Assembly: GCA_025667525.1 (NCBI GenBank)
Contig: CM046875.1
Location: 121,448,340-121,512,339 of the forward strand
Direction of reading: 5' to 3'
From: Glebionis coronaria
Lineage: Eukaryota; Streptophyta; Magnoliopsida; Asterales; Asteraceae
DNA length: 64,000 nt
Shown here: positions 57,901-64,000 of the stretch, piece by piece
How the letters are laid out: each line of letters opens with the position of its first letter
Position numbering within the stretch: the stretch's first letter is position 1
Translations under genes and position numbers: made by a program
The notes under the pieces: model-generated
What the model saw: the letters and a program-made list of their open reading frames with translations, nothing else
What the model was told of the DNA's origin: nothing
Database searches by the model: none

Positions 57901-59930
57901 TGATAAGATGTGAACTTCTCAAAAGACTAATAATAACTCATAATCCTTCACAAATTCAAGGATATAAGGAGACATAACTAACCTAAAAAGAGTAAGGTCA
58001 ACGCATAATCTACGCGATAGAATTTCAAATCAGATACAGACGAAAACATTAACGAATATGAGTCTATCCCGTGTTTTCATGAGTTGAGTACGCATTCGAA
58101 AGCTCCTCGGATCGTTACCCATGTCATTTAAATGAAATGTAATCAAAAGAAATGATAGGAACGTCAATACATCCAGTTGGGTATCAACACTCGGTAATCA
58201 GATACTTTTCAAAAGAATCTCACCACGGGAGAATTGGACAAGAAGGGGATATCAATTGTCAATTAAGACAATATCCATAGATGAATAAATTCGATTCAGA
58301 AAATAAATGGTACGGGCACATATGTAGGTGTCCCTAACACTATGTCCCGATTTTTGCACTTCTTGCAGATCTCATAAAATTTAATATTTCACAACTTCAA
58401 AGAAAATTTAGTGTTTATTAATACTTTCATGATGACTACTAATCAGCCTTGCATGGTCCCTTCCAAATTGTATGTAGGCGTGCAACTATATACAATTTTA
58501 AGATTAACGATGCAATACTCAGTTCGTCAAAACTTTTGTCATCATGTTTAAAATATATATTCATGCTTAATCATAAAAATCAAGTGAATTTGAAGAGATG
58601 TTCCTTGTTATGAAAACAATTAAGTTTTCCAAGGTGTCTCATAAACAACTTTATTCGATAACGATTACTTATAAATCTCACTTTAAATAATCCGTATGAT
58701 GATGAAAATTCAATTGTTCTCAAGGGATACGGTTTTATCTTATAAAAACAATGAGTGATCTGCAAAAGAGTGATGAAAAGTTGTTCACCAAGAACTATCT
58801 ACAATATGACAGGAAATGAGTTTTAGCCAAATAATCATGAGGTTCATGATATCGATGGCACTCAAAAAGAATAATTCACAACGTAACTCAAATCGAGATG
58901 AGTACTTGTTCAATGGTTGCATCACTAATGCGAACATTAGGATGAAGCAATAAAAGATAGATAACATCGATACATGTAAAATTTAGCAATCAAAGGTAGT
59001 CTTTGCATTAATCACAAACAAATCAAAATTGTACCGTAACACATTACGTGTCACTATGTCATACAATTCCAAGAACTCATCCTACCAACTGATGTCTCAG
59101 TTAAGTTAGGGATCTTTTTAAAAGATACCACAATGAATACTAATCCGCAAGAGTCATGGGGGTTCCACCTGTCCCGGAAGATCCATCGGTCCCAATTCAG
59201 AAGAAGATTTCTTCAATTTATTTCTTGGACACTGGGCATCCTCGTTAGTGGAAAATGGCCTAGGAACAACTCTTAACACGAACCAACAATCATTTAAAAC
59301 CTTATAATTCAATCACAGGACTTAACGACTTCCTCTTAACAATCTCGTATTCCATGCGAGTTAAATTTTACTTCATTCATGTTTCAACCAAATCATACTC
59401 AACGCAATATCCTACCTCATTTTCCAATACTTTCAACCTTATTCTTAGACCTTAAAAGGGCAATAAAAGCTCAATATGAACAACACTTAATTTCCAATCC
59501 TATATCTCTTACAACAATAGTTATCAAATAGTCACTAGTATGAAATGACTCACACATTCAGTTAGACTTATCGGGAATGTACTAGTGGCATGAGGCTTTT
59601 GGGTAATGGTTCCAATGACAGCCTCAAGTGCAACATTCACCCTTTCGATTTCAAATTTAAGAATTGGGTGACAACGAATCAGATGACACCTTTCCAGGTG
59701 GTAATGTTTTGTCAAACTCTAGTCTTATAAGGAAAGATCGTCATGACATCGATATCAGTTTTAATCTTGCCAATTCTTCTTCAATATCACAATCAACTAA
59801 TATCTACATTTCTACGAATATCAACCATTTTGTTGGGATCATAAATATCCACAACTTGGTTTAGATCTGGAATAGCTAGAATTCCTACATAAATAGCTTA
59901 AATTAATTTGCTAGAGGATTTAAGGTTCCT
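57901..59930 (-). other. Probable gag and leader territory of the inverted element, unresolved
   Basis: By position this should hold the gag and leader of the inverted element. I see only weak hints and no zinc knuckle, PBS or LTR end that I can support. No host gene is recognised. Confidence 0.3.
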
Positions 59931-60004
59931 TGTGACAATCTACGTCGTATAAATACCTCGTATAAATATTAAAATAATCATCAAACAATCATGTAATCAA
60001 ATTA

Positions 60005-61764
<1,760 letters not shown>

Positions 61765-61871
61765 GCATTTGTTTGACGTAATTTTAGTGCATATGTTTGA
61801 TGTAATTTCATTGCATCTGTTTGATTTAATTTGATTGCATCTGTTTGATGTAATTTCAGTGCATCTGTTTG
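61765..61871 (+). repeat. 24-bp tandem repeat, five copies
   Basis: The unit is close to GCATCTGTTTGATGTAATTTCAGT. The copies start near 61765, 61789, 61813, 61837 and 61861 (the last partial). Confidence 0.8.
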
Positions 61872-62997
61872 TGTCATAGTATGTCATCCAAACATCATGG
61901 CATAGAGTATTAGGCATCAATGAGTATTATTAGGTCATCAGTGAGTACTATTAGTGCATCATTATAGTTATTAGGGTGTCTATATCATTTACGAAGATAT
62001 ATAATAGATTAGCCGGCTAGGTGATATTTTAATTTTAATTTTATAATTATCATCATCAATGTCATAATTTTCTAAACAACTCGAGATTGCAGCATTGATG
62101 GAGAATCTTTAGGATTATAATTATTATGTAAACTACTTCCTCTCATTCTTGTTCATTATGAAATTTTCTTTAGAAATCGGACGAGTCATTTAATTAATGT
62201 TTCATAATGACTCAGTTTCTTCTAACTATGATTCAAGTTTGATAAGGAATGTTGCAGGCTCTTTTAATCAGGATCATCTTATGGTATCTTGTGGGATTGC
62301 AATAGAGTATACATAATTGATAAATCTTTAGTGGTTATTACATATTGAGTTTGTATCAATGGCCTGGTATAAGTCTATATTATGCTTATTTGATATCGAT
62401 ATTAGTATGGGTTCAAGTAATATCAGAAATTTGGGAATAAGTATGGTTTCAGGTTTGTTTGGTAATAATAATGGGAGTGTTACTGGTCTTTTGAGCTGCA
62501 ATATTTTTTCCTTCTCTGATAATTCTGATGATGTTTTAGTTATAATTTTTAGTTAAGTTGTTATTAGTTCAGTAAGATATTTAGATTTAGGAAGTAATAT
62601 GATTTCTTCAAAGTGGTATTCAGTCCAAGCTTAATTGATTAAGATTATATTGATGGTTGCCATTGTAAGTGTATATTTGAGTTTAGTTATTACGATAACG
62701 ATAGTTTATGTTTCTGCAGTATGCAGATTACTGGTTGTTTCAAGACCACGTCCTCCTGGATTTAGATGCTTGGTAATCTCGATACTTGTACCAATATATT
62801 TTACAATAGTCTTTAACCACTATGAAAATATCACATACTTCTTGAGGTCGATATGGGCCACACCACTTCGTCCATTACAGTATGTGACTCACTATTATGC
62901 AGCAAACGCTTCTATGAGTACGATCTGTAAACTACATGCATGGACCTTACGGTCTAGACCACGTAGAGTGTTTGATGCAATCATATTCAGTTTTATA
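61872..62997. other. Unassigned AT-rich sequence
   Basis: Contains further degenerate ATTATTAGG.CATCA words to about 61985. An open frame of 123 codons at 62635-63006 shows no recognisable domain. I see nothing else. Confidence 0.3.
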
Positions 62998-63085
62998 TTT
63001 TATTAGGGAATCGGTTTTATTATTTTATTAGGGAATCGGTTTTATATTTTATTAGGGAATCTATTTTATTATTTTATTCAGGAAT
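62998..63085 (+). repeat. TTATTAGGGAATCGGTTTTAT tandem array 1
   Basis: Four units of 22-25 bp, the last two diverged (CTATTTT, TCAGGAATC). Same unit as array 2. Confidence 0.8.
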
Positions 63086-63759
63086 CTTTGCTTTTTGAAA
63101 TAATTATCGTTGTATCCATTGTTGCTTTCTACATGCTAATTAGAACATATACGAAAAACAAACACCACCTTACTTATACGAAATTGATAAACAAACACCA
63201 CCTTACTTATTAGGGATATCTGCTCCAAATGGTGTCAACGAATACATTTGTGTCTGCCAAAATACATTAAATGTCGATGACATATATTTTTCGTATTCCA
63301 TCTAGTTTTCACCTTGTGGGTCCATCTTCATTCCTTAGGCATGGATAAATAAATAATATGCAGATGTAGCAATGTTGACCCATTGACTGACGAATAGGTC
63401 ATATCAGGTCAAATAAGTAAAACATAACAGCTATCTTATAAAAATGAGTCAAAAGTCGTCATATTGTAAAAAAATATTAATGCATAACACTCCTGTGACA
63501 TATCATTTGAAAAGGGGAAATTTGCCAAGCAATACGAAATTCCACACTCCATGAACCAGTTGGATAAATGGTTTGTGTCAATATTTTGCTTACTCCTTCT
63601 TGGTAGAAAAAACTTAGACATGACATTTTGACCAGTGATATAGTAGTAGATGCCGTAAATTAGCAAAGTTTAGTAATATATTACCGTTCATGCCAAATAT
63701 TCAAAATAATGTATCAAGGCATCAATTTTATGTGTTTTGTGCGTACATATGAAAGTTAT
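63086..63759. other. Unassigned spacer between the two arrays
   Basis: AT-rich. It includes a near-direct repeat of AAACAAACACCACCTTACTTAT (about 63158 and 63191). No gene recognised. Confidence 0.3.
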
Positions 63760-63877
63760 ATTAGGGAATCGGTTTTATATTCTATTAGGGAATCAGTTTT
63801 ATATTTTATTAGGGAATCGGTTTTATTATTTTATTAGGGAATCGGTTTTATTATTTTATTAGGGAATCGGTTTTATA
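63760..63877 (+). repeat. TTATTAGGGAATCGGTTTTAT tandem array 2
   Basis: Five units of 24-25 bp of GGGAATC(G/A)GTTTTATATTTTATTA. It is better conserved than array 1, which lies about 0.7 kb upstream. Confidence 0.85.
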
Positions 63878-64000
63878 TCATATATCAGTAAAAGAAAGTG
63901 TATACATCACTACAAACACTTGGATGATGTAGCCTACAGTTAAGTCACTAAAAAGTAACAGACATGATGTTGAGAAGAATGGAACGTCTTGATTTAAATT
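63878..64000. other. Right edge, unassigned
   Basis: Nothing recognised in these 123 bases. Confidence 0.4.

Noticed and set aside
62635..63006. Open frame of 123 codons near the right end
   Set aside because: No recognisable domain, AT-rich codon content, and it ends inside a tandem array. Not enough support.
62998..63877. Telomere-like TTAGGG words
   Set aside because: The unit is 24-25 bp with one TTAGGG each, not the plant TTTAGGG repeat.

Overview
The window is plant nuclear DNA with no host gene that I can recognise. It is AT-rich, intergenic, and built almost entirely of LTR retrotransposons inserted into one another. The gag and pol types, the long (2.5-3.4 kb) chromovirus LTRs and the extra acidic reading frame ahead of one gag recall elements I associate with Asteraceae (daisy family, e.g. 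Tanacetum or Helianthus). That assignment is recollection and inference, not a search result.

Layout. Left part (1-13146): a solo Tekay-like LTR (243-3071, TSD TAAAC), an inverted copia-type LTR (3661-4130), and then the 3' half of a SIRE/Maximus-like Ty1/copia element. That element has a broken RT/RNase H (4133-5283), a long post-pol region, a polypurine tract and an LTR at 11059. Its post-pol region was entered by an inverted solo LTR (5861-9127, TSD ATAAG), a tRNA-related SINE (about 9513-9728) and a hAT-type element (9938-10762, TSD CTTTTGAT). A second, truncated LTR of the same copia family follows (12391-13146).

Middle part (13147-51367): one Ty3/gypsy chromovirus-like element ('host Tekay') stretched by four insertions, each with its own 5-bp target duplication. 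Its 5' LTR (13147-28703) holds a nearly intact young Athila element (15290-25283, TSD AGGTA) and an inverted solo LTR of the host's own family (25864-28469, TSD ATTAC). Its gag holds a complete second Tekay-like element (29897-42739, TSD ACAGT). Its pol holds another solo LTR (45016-47597, TSD AAGAC). Its 3' LTR (from 49050) is cut at 51367 by an inverted Tekay-like element (51368 to about 59900) whose pol is heavily decayed. The last 4 kb (60009-64000) has an AT microsatellite, low-complexity ACC/CAT sequence and 24-25 bp tandem repeats, with no gene recognised.

The only long intact reading frame is the Athila polyprotein (protease, RT, RNase H, integrase), but it lacks the N-terminal gag domain and any ATG near its start. 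The complete inner Tekay-like element keeps one gag-pol frame broken only by four stop codons. Other coding remnants carry stops, frameshifts or deletions.

The most interesting structural signals are: (1) an array of hairpins in the host-family LTR, most with an 8-bp stem and 4-nt loop, kept in three LTR copies with one apparent compensatory change; (2) a shared splice-site-like pair inside several otherwise diverged Tekay-like LTRs; (3) about 25 copies of TTTTCCG(A/C)ATAG packed into each Athila LTR; (4) intron-like segments in the host gag; and (5) a gag-less Athila that nevertheless looks recently transposed.
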